This document shows, piece by piece, positions 1-11,985 of a DNA stretch of 64,000 nt; position 1 is the stretch's first letter; each line of letters opens with the position of its first letter. The position numbers were made by a program, and so were the translations under genes. This DNA is from Rebecca billardiae RCC1528. Taxonomy: Eukaryota > Haptophyta. Below the pieces are notes generated by a model. That model was not told where the DNA came from. It saw only the letters and a program-made list of their open reading frames with translations, and made no database searches. The DNA is taken from assembly GCA_965240325.2 (NCBI GenBank), contig OZ251248.1, positions 806,001-870,000 on the forward strand, in the 5' to 3' direction.

Positions 1-3000
1 TCCAGCCGGCGGGCAGCGACGAGGCGAACGAGAGCATCAGCTCCGGCAGCCATGCCATCTCGGTGTCGAGGTGGACGGGGACTCCGAGCGCGTTGGCGGC
101 GATCAGAATCTCCGGAGCCTGAGATTGCGGCAAGGGCGGGAGATCGCGGGGAGATTGCGGCAAGGGCGGGAGATCGCGGCGAGATCCGACGTGGCGGGCG
201 GGGAGGGCGCGGCGCGACGCGTGAGGACGCGAGGGCGGCGGACGGCGCGCAGCGCAGCAGCTGTGCGCGCCAGCAGTGCACACGCAGTCCGGCGCGCCGG
301 GCGCCCGCCCGCGCGCGCGCCCGCCCGCGCGCGCGCTCGGCCGCGCGCGCTCGGCCGCAGCGCGCGGCGCGCACCGGGCAAGGCTTGAGCCGGATGGCGG
401 CGCTGCGCATCTGACGGTACGGCCCAGCGACCTCGCTGATCGCCTGCCGCCGCGCCTCGTCGTGGAGCTCGTCCAGCCGCTCCTCCTGCGGCCGCGGCGG
501 CGGCCGAGCGGGCGAGCGCGCAGCGACAATGGTCAGCGGCGTGCGGTGGGCGCGCGCCGCTGCGCGCGGGCGCGCGCGGGCACGTCGCGCGCGCGCGCGG
601 CGTGCGGCTCGGCCGCCAGGCGGCGGCATGGGCGCGCGCTCGATGTGCGGGCCCGCGCGGCCCGCGCGCGCACCCGCTCGCGGTTCACTTGCTCGAAGAC
701 ACGCGCCACGATGGAGGAGGTCGCGCCGGTTTCGGCCGCGCTGTGCGCGGCGGCGGCGCGCTCGGCGGCGGTCGACGTGTCCGAACGCTTGCGCGTTGGC
801 GGCCGCGGCGTCTCGATGGCCTTGCCCTTGCCCTTGCGGTTGGGCGCGAGGTAGGGCAGCGTCTGCGCGCGCGTGCCGGTGCCAAAGTCGTAATAGTACA
901 GCGAGCCGTCCGCGCCTCCGAACTGCATCCAGCCTGCACAGGCGCAGGCGCAGCGCGCGCGGCGGCGGCGCCAGGCGTCAATGGGAGGGATGATGGGGAG
1001 TCCCGTGAATTGCCATACTTCTTCCCTCGGAGGGCGGAGGGAACGGCGCGGACGTGCCGGCATGGACCCAACACGCGGCGCGGCGCGGCGGCGCACGGCT
1101 CGCACGCGGCGGCGCACGGGAGGGCTGCGCGGCGGCGCGCGGCCTCCGCGCGGCGCAGGCGCGCGCGCGCGCGCGCGCACTGTCGTAGTGAGCAAACTTG
1201 CGCTTGACGCCCGCGCCAAACGCGCGCCGGTACGCCACGAAGTCTCGGAAGGTTCCGAGAAGCGGGTGCTCGTCGCGGCTCTCGCCCGTGAGCACGTTGA
1301 CGAAGCTGCAGTCGCCGAGGAAGCGCGGCGGCTCGGCGGGCGCGGCCTCGCGCCACAGCACGGGCAGCGGCGCGGTCAGTGCCTCGATGGCCACCCAGAG
1401 CAAGAAGTGCTCGGACGATTCGGAGGAGGCGTCGATGCTGCGCGCGGGCGCGGGCCGCGCGCGCGCGCGTGAGCGGGCGGTGTGCGCCTCGCGGCCTCCG
1501 CGCGCGGCAGCTGCACCGCGCGCACTGGGCGGGGTAGGGTTGTGGCGTAGGGCTGGCGGAGGGCGCGCGCCGCGAGCGCGCACCCGAGCAGCTCCGCCAT
1601 CGCCGCCACGTCTTCGGGCGCGACCGGGCGCACGGCGCGCGGCTGCATCGACGGGCGCGGCTGAAGCTGCATGCACGCGACCACCTGCTCGATCGACGAC
1701 GCGGCGACGCCCGCGTTGTACCCGAGCTCCTGCCGGCTGAGCTCGCTCGCCGCGCGGCTGAGCCGGGTGAACAGCTTGCGCTCGTCGCCGTGGCGCTCGA
1801 GTGACACCCACGGCGCCTCCCGCTCCGTGGGCACCGGCACTCGGACCGCGAGCGCGGCGGCGGCCTCGGCGCCGGCGCCGGCGCGCCTGTCGGTGAGCTG
1901 CGCGTGCGCCGCGCGCACGGCGTGCATCGTCTTCGCCAGCCGGCGCTTGAGCGGGCGGCGCGTCGCGTACACTCGCTCGAGCCGGCGCACGACCGCGGCC
2001 GGCTCAACCACGCCCGCGCGCAGCCGAGATTCAATCTCGTCGAGCGCGCGCGCGAGCCACTCTCGAGCCTCGCGCGTGCGCTCGCCCTTCGGGCAGCCCG
2101 CCTCGAGCTCGCGCAGCGTCTCCGCGCGGCCGCGCAGCCAGCCCACCGCGCGCTTCTTCAGGCCGAGCTGGTCGACGGGTCGGCGCGGGTGCGCCGAGAG
2201 CTCGGCGAGGAGCGACTCTGGCGGCGGCGGCGGCGTCCGCTCCTCAAAGACCGCCGGCAGGGGCTGCTCGGCGGCGGGCGGCGCGGCGTGGGCGTCGGCG
2301 GGCGCGGGCGCGCCGTCCGGGCCCGACTCTGCCGGCACCGCCGACCCGTCGGGCTGCTGCCCCGGCGTCGTCGTCGTCGTCGTCGTCGCCGGCGGCGGCG
2401 GCGGCGGCGGCGGTGGCTCGACCCTCGCCATCTCCTCAGCGGCGTCGCCGCCCTCCTCCTCCAGCTCCTCCAACAGCGGCGCCAGGCGCTGCTGCGCATA
2501 AAAGGCGGCGGCGCCGGTGCCGTCCGTGCCGCCGTCCGCGCCGCCGCCGCCCTCGCCCTGCTCCGCGCCGGAGCCGGTGGCGCCGACGAGGCCGGGATCC
2601 GAGTCGGCGTCCGCCGCGTCCGCGTCCGCGCCCGCGCCGCCGCCGCCCGGCGCGCCGCCGCCCGCGCCGATCGGCGGCGGCTCGGCGAGCTCGAGCACGG
2701 CCGAGTAAGAGGACACGCGCCGCTGCCGCTCAGACAGCACGGCGGCCTCGAGCGCCGCCGCGCTCTTCAGCGACTCCTCGCACTCGCGCAGCCCGTCCGA
2801 GATGGCCTTGCGCACGTTGATCTCGAGCACGTTGGGCTTCTCCGTCGCCTCCACCGAGACCAGCGCCTGCCAGTCCTCGATGCGCAGCAGCTCGGCGACG
2901 GTGGCGAGCATGAGCTCGCGAGAGCCGACCTTAAGGAACGCCTCCTCGAGCGCGCTGACGAGTGTGTGCGGATGCCCGAGCCGCTGGTCCGACGTGCTGC

Positions 3001-4217
3001 GCACGCGGTACCGAAGCAGCGCGGCGGTCGGCTCGGCTCGCTCCGCGTCGGGCGGCGGCTCCATCAGCTCGAGCTGCGTCTCGTCAAAGTTGAGATAGTC
3101 CGCGAGATCGGACGCGAGCGCGCGCGTGTACGCGCGCTTCAGCTCGCCGCGCTGCAGGTGCTCCGAGCGCTCGCAGCCGTGCGAGAGGAAGCAGCGCACG
3201 GTGATCGTGGTCGGCGGCACCTGCAGCGCGGCGCGCAACTCCTCGACGACGCCCAGCCCGCCGCGCGACACGTGCGCCGCATACACGGCGCGCTTGTACT
3301 CGCGCTTCGCGTGGCGCGTCGCGCCGAGCGCGCCGACGAGCGACTGGCGGCGCGCGAGAAGCTCGGCAAAAAGCGCGCCGCCCTCCCACTGGCGCAGCGC
3401 CTGCAGCACGCGGCGCGAGCCCTCGCACCGGTCGAGCTCGGCCGCGAGCATCTCGCGCGCGACGTACGGCCCAAAGGCCGCGTCCCACGACGCGCGCATC
3501 GTGCGCGTCTGCTCCTGCTGCTCGACGAGCTTCGAGGCGACCAGCTTGGACACGGTGGCGGTCGTCCACTTGTCCCCGGTCTCACCGAGAAGCTCGTGCA
3601 GCTGGTTGATCCGGCCGCGGAGGGTCTCGTACGCCACGGCGGCGGCGAGGAGGCCCTGCACGGGCCGCGCCGCCTCCGAGCGCCGCTCCGCGCGCGCGTG
3701 CGCCGACACGTGCCCGCGCAGGCCGCACAGAGCCGTTACGGCCCACGGCGCCGAGAGCGTAACCGCCTCCGCCTCCGCCGCGGCGCCGTCGAGCAGCTGG
3801 AACCGGCGCGAGCTCGCGAGGCGCTCGGAGAGCACGTGCTGCAGCGAGTTGGACGAGAGCTTCTCGAGCCGGTTGCCGATCAGGATGGAGTGCGCGCCCT
3901 CCTCCGCCGTCTCCAGCTGCGTCAGCCGGCGCGCCATCCACGAGTGAGCGTCGCGCCGCACCGGCGCCGCACCGGCGAGGCCGAGCGCGGTGCCGGCAAA
4001 AGTGCCCGTGGCCTCGGCGGCGCTCGCGGGCGGCGGCGGCGGATCGGGCAGCTCCTGCGGCGGGAACAGGTCCTCCGCCTCCGCCGCCGGCGCGCCCGCG
4101 CCCGCGAGCACCGCCGCCGCCGCCGCGCGCGCGCGGGACGCCGAGCTCGTGCGCAGGCTGGCGCGTGCGTGGCCGCCGCGCCGCTCGCTGGCACGGGACG
4201 CGGCGCTGCCGGCCCGC

Positions 4218-4274
<57 letters not shown>

Positions 4275-6085
4275 GCCGTGGCGGCGGTCGTCGACTGCGG
4301 CATGGCCGCCGGGGCCGCCGCGGGGGCCCCGGCGGCAGCGGCGGGCGCGCCCGCCCCGCCCGCCCCGCCCTCGCCCGCCGCCGCGTCCGCGTCCGCCGCC
4401 GGCGCCGACATCTGCTCGGCCGCCGCGCCGCCGGCCAACTTCAGCACGAGTCCAGCCGCGGCGGCCTCGACGCCGTCTGGGTCGAAGGTGGCGAGGCACT
4501 CCTCGAGCTGGTGCTGTGCGCCGATGGTGAAGGAGGTGGCGCCGAGCCCGCGGAAGAAGTTCGACTGCGCCGACACCGGCTCGGCGTTGTGCAGCGCGCG
4601 CACCGCCACCAAGCGCTCCTCGTACTCAGCGCACGCCTGAGCGAGCCCCGGCTTGGGCGCGAGCAGCAGGCTCAGCAGCGGCGCGCGCGTCGTCCGTCCG
4701 GCGGCGCGCGAGTACTCCGACCACACGAGCAGCTGGACCTCCTTCCAGCGGCGCACCTGCCGCTGCCACTTGAGCGCCGCGGCGCTGAGCAGCGGCCCGT
4801 GCTCCGCCAGCTTCCGCCGGAAGTGCATCCGCTGCGCGCGCAGCTCGCGCAAGAGCCTCCGGCCAATCATAATCCGCGCATGCACTTGCACCTTGAGAAC
4901 GCCCGACATGTAACCGTCGTACTCGCGGATGCCGGAGAAGAGCGCGAGGCGGCGGCGCGCGGCGATGGCGCGGCGCACCGCGCGCGAGTGCAGCTCGTCC
5001 GTCAGCTCGCGCTTCTGCTGCTTCGTGAACGCCGAGACGAAGGCGCCATCCTCGTGCCTATGCCGCCAGTACCACTGGATCCGAGCGGCACAGGCCAACT
5101 GTCGCTTGGCGAGCCGAAGGCGGCAGCGGCGCGCGAGCATGTGGCGGCGGTGCGCCATGGCGATCTCGGAGGCGGCGAGGCGGCGCGCGAACGTGCACCG
5201 CTTGCGCGCGCCGAAGCCGTCCGCCGCGCCGTACAGCAGCATCGACACCTCAAACCACGGCCGGCCGACGAGCGGCGCGCGGCCGCCGTGCGGCGAAGCG
5301 GGCGGCGCGCCGCCGCCGCCGCCGCCGCGCCGCTTGGCGCCCGCCGCCGCGGCCGCGGCGGCGGGCGAGCCCTCCGCGGGCGGGTCGAGCGGGGTGCGGC
5401 TGAGGCGGCGGTGCGCCGCCGCGTGCGCCGCCGCCGGCGGCGTCGCCACGTCGCGCGCCGCCACCGCGAGCTGTGAGAGCGCCGGGTCGCGGCCGGCCGC
5501 GGCGGACGCGCGGCGCGGCGGCGCGGCCGCGGCCGCGGCCGCGGCCGCGGCGGGCGCCGCGACGGGCGCGCCGGCGGCGGGCGCGCCCGCCGACGCGTCG
5601 GCGGGCGCGCCCGCCGGCGCGGCGTCGGCGGCGCCGGGCGCGCCGCCCGGCGCGCCCGCGGGCGCGCCCGCCGCCGCGGGCGCCGCCGCGCCCGGCTCAG
5701 GCGCGGGCGCCCCGATCGCGTGCGCGTGCTGCGCCGCCGCCTGCGCGCGGATGCGCTTGGAGATGTTGGCGACGCTGGTGTGCTCGCCCTCGCCGTACGG
5801 CAGCGAGAGCTCCATCTGGTCGAGCCGGTACAGCCGCGAGCGGTCGAGCAGGTGCTCGCGGATGAACACATCCGCCTCGCGCATCTCCGCGAGCTCCGCC
5901 GCCGAGTGGCAACGTTCCGGCGAGAACCTCTGGCGCCATTCCTCAGCCATGGAGTCGCCGCCTGCGGGCACGAACCAGTGCAGGCAGAAGGGGTCGGAGG
6001 CGAGCGGCAGCGGCAGTAGCCAGAAGTCCGAGAGCGCCTTCAGCACGAAGTTGAACCCGGAGAAGAGCGCCTTCCCGCCGCGCCC

Positions 6086-6160
<75 letters not shown>

Positions 6161-7435
6161 GCCGCCGCCTGCGCGAGGCTCGTCCAGTGAGCGCAGCGCG
6201 CGCCGATCGAGCAGCGGGACCTCGTCCGGGTCGGCGGGCGCGCCGGAGCGCGTGCGCTTCGCGGCGCGGTGGTGGTGGTGGTGGTGGTGCGCGCCGGGCG
6301 AGCCGCCGCCGTGCGTCGGCGAAGCGTTAGCGCCACCGCCGGCGCCGCCGCGCCCGGCCTGCGTCGACGCGCGGCGCGGCACGGCGCGCGCGCCGCCGAG
6401 CGCGCCCGAGCCGCCCGCCGCGTGCTGCTGGCGCTTGGCGACGAGCGCGGGGTCCATCGCCGCGCCGGGCGCCGTGTGCGCGCGCTGGCAGTGCCGCAGC
6501 ATCTGCACCATCCGCAGCAGCGTCAGCCGCACCTCTGCGAGCGTCAGGGAGGCCGACTCCAGAATATCTGCCGCCGCGTCCGCCGAGCTTGGAACGGGGC
6601 GGAGCGCGGCGCCGCTGGGCTGGCGCGCGGCGCCGGCGGCGGCGCGCGAGGCGGTGGACGGCTCGACGAGCGCGCTCCCGCCATCGCCGCCGCCGTGCTC
6701 GCCACTCCCGCCGCCGCCGTCGCGCATCGCCTCGCGCTGCCTCCGATGTTCCTCCATCTTGGCTAGAAGCGCCCAGCGCGCGCCCAGGCCGAAGAGGGCG
6801 TCGAGCTGGCGCTCGTACACGTGCGTCAGGACGGCGAAGGCGCGCTGGTCGGTGAGGAACGCCTTGTACACCACCGTCTCCTCCTCGCCGCCCGGCGGCT
6901 TGTTGTTCCACCCGGCGAGCAGCGGCGGCGGCGCGAGCTGGCCGACCACAAAGGACCGCGAGGAGGGAAGGACGACGGGCAGCTGGCCGACGGGGCGCAG
7001 GAAGTCCTCCTTGGTGAGCCCGGTCGAGCCGGCCTCGCGCTCGTCCTCCGCCTGCTCCCGCGCGCGCGCGAGCGCCACGCTCAGCTCGCGCGAGCCGACG
7101 AGCTTCTGCGCTCGGACGGCCGCGAGCCGGCGCTCATCGGAAAGTACCGAGTGCGGGCCGGGGTTGGTGGCGCTGACGTCGAGGCGGCGGGAGACGCGCA
7201 TCGCGCGGTCGGCCGCGTCGCGCGACGCCGGGCGCATCGCCTTGGGCCCCTCCGTCAGCTCCCTCAGCGTGCCCTGCACCGTGCAGCGCGTGCCGGCGAG
7301 CGACCCCGAGCACACGAGCACGACGTGCCATCCGCGCGGCTTAGTCTCGAGGAGCTTGACGCGCTCGCCGGTCTGCTCGAGCTCGTGCGTCGCGGCGAAC
7401 GAGCCGCGCTGCGGCGCGCCGTACGACGAGCGCAT
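1..7435 (-). CDS. CEP164-like WW/IQ-domain large protein (3' end beyond window)
   Basis: Five exons are inferred: 7435-1584, 1437-1181, 1017-674, 485-375 and 118 to beyond position 1. Phases agree at every junction and the visible protein exceeds 2,220 residues. The ATG at 7435 is the first ATG of the open frame; upstream codons lack one. The C-terminal half carries two modules resembling the CEP164 N-terminus, a helical lead (LLGIDASSESSEHFLLW, then PEILIAANALGVPVHLDTEM) followed by WW-like strands (GESRDEHPLLGTFRDF; DGSLYYYDFGTG). The second module continues off the edge. Mid-protein basic helices around 4900-5200 include an IQ-like stretch (CAARIQWYWRHR). A poly-Gln run (4219-4274), poly-Gly (about 6079-6175) and Ala/Pro tracts mark disordered linkers. 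CEP164 is a distal-appendage protein needed for ciliogenesis, so a basal-body role is inferred. The acceptor at 1018/1017 is the least certain, and WW-protein homology is firmer than CEP164 orthology. Confidence 0.6.
121..180. repeat. Tandem 30-bp duplication inside an intron
   Basis: Two 30-bp units (121-150 and 151-180) beginning GAGATTGCGGCAAGGGCGGG differ at only one base, and a third partial unit follows. They lie in the 374-119 intron of the CEP164-like gene, directly next to the acceptor. Recent tandem duplication is the simplest reading. Confidence 0.85.
4219..4274 (-). repeat. CAG trinucleotide run coding poly-glutamine
   Basis: An uninterrupted run of about 18 CAG codons on the minus strand encodes poly-Gln inside a low-complexity Ala/Gly/Pro linker of the CEP164-like protein. 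Pure, uninterrupted CAG runs are usually length-variable between alleles. Confidence 0.95.
6079..6175 (-). repeat. GCC/GGC run coding poly-glycine
   Basis: A nearly pure GCC run on the plus strand is read on the minus strand as poly-Gly with scattered Ala and Arg. It is a linker in the CEP164-like protein with no fold expected. Confidence 0.9.
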
Positions 7436-7815
7436 GCCGGACCACACGCCGCGCTGCTCCTTCGGCGCGGCTTGCGCGGACACGCACGGCGCGCACCCAA
7501 AGCTGTCGCTCAGCAAGGGCCGCCGCGACCCTTGTAACAACTCCGCCCCTTGAGAGACACCGGACCGGGTAACACCGCAACAGTGAAGGAAGGCCGAGTC
7601 CCGACCCGAACTGACTCAACTGAGCCGGGTAACTGGGTACTATCTAGTAGTGGCTGTGGGCGTAGTGGACTATTGGGGTGAGTACTTTGCCCATCATACT
7701 GGCCTGCACGATGGAGGCTTGCATCCACGTGCTGCGCTGGCCGCTGCGGTTATCTGGCACGGCCAACGCACTGGCAAGTCTGGCACCGGTCGCACCTGCC
7801 AGGCGCGCTGGCAAC
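7436..7815. promoter_or_regulatory. Shared divergent promoter region (CEP164-like / LRGUK-like)
   Basis: This 380-bp interval separates two start codons pointing away from each other and is less GC-rich than the flanking genes. The 9-mer CCGGGTAAC occurs twice in the same orientation, at 7565-7573 and 7625-7633, exactly 60 bp apart. I see no clear TATA box and no perfect RFX X-box. The start of the plus-strand gene could alternatively be the ATG at 7711. Confidence 0.5.
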
Positions 7816-10800
7816 ATGGCAGCGACGGAGAGTGCGGCGCCGCGCAAGGCGGTGGCGACGTTCGGCGCGCGGAGCAAGTCGCAGACGGTGGTGCTCGTCG
7901 GTCAGTTCGCCGCCACGCGCAAGGAGGCCCTCGAGCAGCTGCTGGTACGCGCGCGCACGCCTCGCGCCCCGCGCGCGCCACGGTCGCGCGCCGCTCCGAC
8001 GCGCAGCCCGCCCGCGCCGTGCCGCCGCGCCGCCGCGTCCGGCGCGGCGCGCAGTCGGAGTACCCCACTCGGCTGGGCGTGCCGGTGCAGCACTCGACCT
8101 TCCCGCCCAAGGAGGGCGAGGAGGACGGCGTCCACTTCCACTTCACCGCCAAGGACGTGATGGAGGACACGATCGCGGCCGGCTCGACGTTTGTCGAGTT
8201 CAGCCACCGCGAGGGCGAGTACGTGGGCACGAGCCGCGCGGCGATCGACGAGGTGCGCGCGTCGGGGAGGACGTGCGTCCTCGACGTCGACGCGCACTCC
8301 GCCGCGCTCGTGATGAAGTCCGGCATCGAGGCCGTGTACGTGCTGCTCCAGCCGCCGTCCACCGAGGCGCTGCACCAGCGACTCAAGGAGAGGTGCGAGC
8401 GCGCCGGGGCAGGGCGGCGCGCGTGCGTGCCCGGCGCGTGCGCCGCGCCGCACCGCGGCGGCTCCGGGGCGCCCATGCCTCTCCCCCCCTCTCTCTCTCT
8501 CTCTCGGCTCTGTCGGGCACGCGTGTGCGCGTGTGCGCGCGCGTGTGAGCGTGTGCGCGTGTGCGCGCGCGTGTGAGCGTGTGCGCGTGTGCGCGTGCGT
8601 GTGTGAGTGAGGGCCTGGGCCGGCGCTGGGTAGACGCTGGCTAACCCTCGTGCGGCTGGGCGCGGCGTGGTTCGGGCGCGTGGCGGAGCGGCGTCGTGAC
8701 GCGCCTCGCCCTCGCCCACGCACCCCGCGCCCGCCCCGGCCGCGCCCGCCCGGCCGCCGCGCCGCGCAGCGGGCTCTCGGATGAGACGACGGGAAAGGAG
8801 CTCGCGCTCGCCGCGCTCGAGACCGAGCTGCTGCAGCGCGAGCGGAAGCAGTTCTCGCACGCGCTGCGCGAGGGCCTCGACGCGGCGGAGACCGCCGACG
8901 TGCTGCGCGACGCGCTGCTGCCGATGGCGCCGCCGGTCGTCATCTGCGGCCCGTCGGGCGTTGGCAAGGGCACGATGATCAACCTTCTTCTCAAGGAGTT
9001 CCCCGACGACTTTGGGTTCTCGGTGAGCCACACGACGCGCGCGCCGCGGCCGGGCGGAGGACGGCGTGCACTACCACTTCACGTCCAAGGAGGCGATGGA
9101 GGCGGCGATCGAGAACGGCGAGTTCGTCGAGCACGCGAACGTTCACGGGAAACTACTACGGCACGAGCCTGGCGTCCGTCAAGACGGTCGCGCGCGAGGG
9201 CAAGTCGTGCGTGCTCGACATCGACGTGCAGGGCGCGCGCGCGGTGAAGGCGTCGTCGCTCGGCGCCGTCTTCATCTTCATCGCGCCCCCCTCGATCGAG
9301 CAGCTCGAGGAGCGGCTGCGCGGCCGCGGCACCGAGACGGAGGAGAAGATCCAGCTCCGCCTCGCGAACGCGCGCGCCGAGATGGCCGCGGCTAAGGAGC
9401 GGGGCTTCTTCGACCACGTGATCGTGAACGAGCACCTGGGCACGGCGTACTCGACGCTGCGGCGCAAGCTGACGGGCATCTCGCCGCCGGTCGTCATCTG
9501 CGGGCCCTCCGGCGTGGGCAAGGGCACGCTGATCGACAAGCTGCTCAAGTGCGCGCCCGACGCGTTTGGCTTCTCGGTGAGCCACACGACGCGCGCGCCG
9601 CGGCCGGGCGAGCGCAACGGCGTGCACTACCACTTCACGTCCAAGGCGGAGATGGAGGCGGCGATTGCGAACGGCGAGTTCGTCGAGCACGCGAACGTGC
9701 ACGGCAACTACTACGGCACGAGCGTCGCGGCGGTGGACGCGGTCGCGCGCACGGGCAAGTCGTGCGTGCTCGACATCGACGTGCAGGGCGCGCGCGCGGT
9801 GAAGGCGTCGTCGCTCGGCGCGGTGTTCGTCTTCATCGCGCCGCCGTCGATCGAGCAGCTCGAGGCGCGGCTGCGCGGGCGCGGCACCGAGACCGAGGAG
9901 AAGATCCAGCTCCGCCTCGCGAACGCGCGCGCCGAGATGGCCGCGGCGCAGGAGCCAGGCTTCTTCGACCACGTGATTGTGAACGACGACCTTCTCGCGG
10001 CGTTCTGCCAGCTGCGGCTGGTGCTCACCGGGATGGCGCCGCCGATCCTGATCTGCGGGCCGTCGGGCGTGGGCAAGGGCACGCTGATCGGCAAGCTGCT
10101 CGACGACTTCCCCGACGACTTTGGCTTCTCGGTGAGCCACACGACGCGCGCGCCGCGTCCGGGCGAGGAGGACGGCGTGCACTACCACTTTGCCACCAAG
10201 GAGGCGATGGAGGCGGCGATCGAGAGCGGCGAGTTCGTCGAGCACGCGAAGGTGCACGGGAACTACTACGGTACGAGCGTCGCGGCGGTCGAGTCGGTGA
10301 CCAAGCTGGGCAAGTCGTGCGTGCTCGACATCGACGTGCAGGGCGCGCGCGCGGTCAAGGCGTCGTCGCTCGGCGCGGTGTTCGTCTTCATCGCGCCGCC
10401 GTCGATCGAGCAGCTCGAGGCGCGGCTGCGCGGGCGCGGGACGGAGACGGAGGAGAAGATCCAGCTGCGCCTCGCGAACGCGCGCTCCGAGATCGCCGCC
10501 GCCGAGGAGCCGCGCCTCTGGGACCACGTGATCGTCAACGACGAGCTCGAAGCGTGCTACGTGAATCTGAAGCGAGTCGTGTCGTCGTACAGAGTGCTCA
10601 ACCTAGGCCAGCGGTTTGTCGCGCGCTGCCTGGGGCAGCTCACGCCGGACCTGCCGCCGCCGGTGGCGGACGACGGCTCGACCGCGCTCGCGTACCACGT
10701 CGGGCAGCACCGGCTCAGCCTGCGGGTGCGCGCGCACTCTGGCGGGCTGCTTCTGACTCGCGCTGCCACGTGCTTGCGCGCGCCCACCTGCGCGCCCGCG

Positions 10801-11985
10801 CGCGCGCCGGCGCGTTGCGGCGGTGCGCCGGGGCGCACGCGCGCGGGGGCTTGGCGCGCGCCCCTCCGCCTGACCCGCCGGCGTGCCTCCGCCCGGCCGC
10901 GCCGCGCCGCACCCCGCGCCGCCCGCCCGCTCGCGCAGGGCGCGTTCGTCTCCCAGATCCGGCTGCTCTCGCGCTGCGCGGGCCTACACACGCTGGACGT
11001 GGCGCACAACAAGCTGGCAGACCTTCGGCCTCTGGGCTCGCTCAAGTATCTGCTGGCGCTGGACGCGAGCCACAACGTGCTGGGCGAGGGCGCGTGGTTC
11101 GAGCCGCCGCTCAACCTGCAGGTGCGCGCCGCCGCCCGGGCCGCGCCGCCGCCGCCGTGCGCCTCGGCGCGCGCGGCCGCCCGCGCTCACCGCACCCCGC
11201 GCGCCCCTGCGCCTTTGGCGCCACGCGTTGGTGGCGCTCCGCGCTCCGACCGCCGCGGCGCGTGCGCGTGTGCGCGCGCGTGCGTGTGCGCGCGCGTGTG
11301 TGTGCTCCGTGCGCGCTCGCAGGAGCTGAACCTCTCGCACAACCTGATCAGCAGCCTGGAGGTGGTGGGCGCGCACAGGCACCTGCGCCGCCTCGACGTG
11401 TCGAACAACCGGCTCGCGTCGATGGCGGGGATGGGGCCAATGGAATCTCTCGAGAAGCTCGACCTGAGCGACAACCAGATCGGCACGATCGGGGGGCTGT
11501 CCCAGACGCTCTTCCTGCGCGCGCTGCGGCTGGGGAACAACCAGATCGTGGCGGCGGACGGGCTGCGCGCGCTCGAGCGGCTCGAGCTGCTCGACCTGAG
11601 CAACAACCTCCTCACATCCCTCGACGGGCTGCAGGCGTGCACCTCCCTAATGGACCTGCACCTCGCAGACAACGCAGTCTCCAACTCCAACGAGATGGCG
11701 TACGTCGCGCCGCTCACGCTGCTGCGCACGCTGGACCTCAGCCGCAACCCGGTGGTCTCCTGCGGCTCGGAGGCGGTGCCGTACCGGCTGCACGTCGCGC
11801 GGCAGCTCCCCTCGCTCACGCTGCTCGACGGCGCCGACATCTCCGCCGAGGAGAAGGTGGGCGCCGCGTGGCACTTTGGCTCGGCAGACGAGGAGCTGCG
11901 CAAGATCCGCGCGACGCACATGCCACCCGCGGAGAAGCAGGCGCCGGCCCCCGCGCGGCTCGCGGCGACCGCGCTGCGCGCGTGA
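7816..11985 (+). CDS. LRGUK: Multi guanylate-kinase-like domain plus leucine-rich-repeat protein (LRGUK-like)
   Basis: Five exons: 7816-7944, 8055-8392, 8770-10725, 10939-11121 and 11323-11985, about 1,090 residues. Domain 0 (exons 1-2) is guanylate-kinase-like but its P-loop is degenerate ([10 protein letters not shown] where GPSGVGKGT is expected). Three further guanylate-kinase domains follow, each starting with an intact P-loop ([11 protein letters not shown]) and carrying [10 protein letters not shown], a GEFVEHA-type acidic motif and [15 protein letters not shown]. They repeat at about 555 bp. From 10560 an SDS22-type LRR domain follows ([32 protein letters not shown]) with an LRR cap near 11780. 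Animal LRGUK has LRR before kinase; here the order is reversed and the kinase multiplied. LRGUK works in axoneme and manchette function, so a flagellar role is inferred. Copy 1 carries two indels (near 9052-9060 and 9150-9152) that break the frame, so as read the gene is interrupted. Confidence 0.75.
8393..8769 (+). repeat. 377-bp intron with CT and GTGTGCGC microsatellites
   Basis: The intron starts GTGCGAGCGC and ends CCGCGCAG. It holds a C/CT run (about 8486-8507) and a long alternating purine-pyrimidine tract of GTGTGCGC units (about 8520-8610), a sequence class able to adopt Z-DNA. Confidence 0.75.
8930..10590 (+). repeat. Three tandem 555-bp guanylate-kinase repeats
   Basis: The ATC codon before the P-loop falls at 8942, 9496 and 10051, giving periods of 554 and 555 bp. 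Nucleotide identity between copies is very high; the segment coding [15 protein letters not shown] is almost base-identical. Copy 1 is one base short because of a 2-base loss and a 1-base gain. Confidence 0.9.

Noticed and set aside
1904-5476. Plus-strand 1,190-codon frame opposite the CEP164-like gene
   Set aside because: Arg/Leu/Ala-rich translation with no motif, typical of the complement of a GC-rich gene.
7436-7540. N-terminal extension of the CEP164-like frame
   Set aside because: The frame is open, but its first codon here is TTG and no ATG occurs before 7435.
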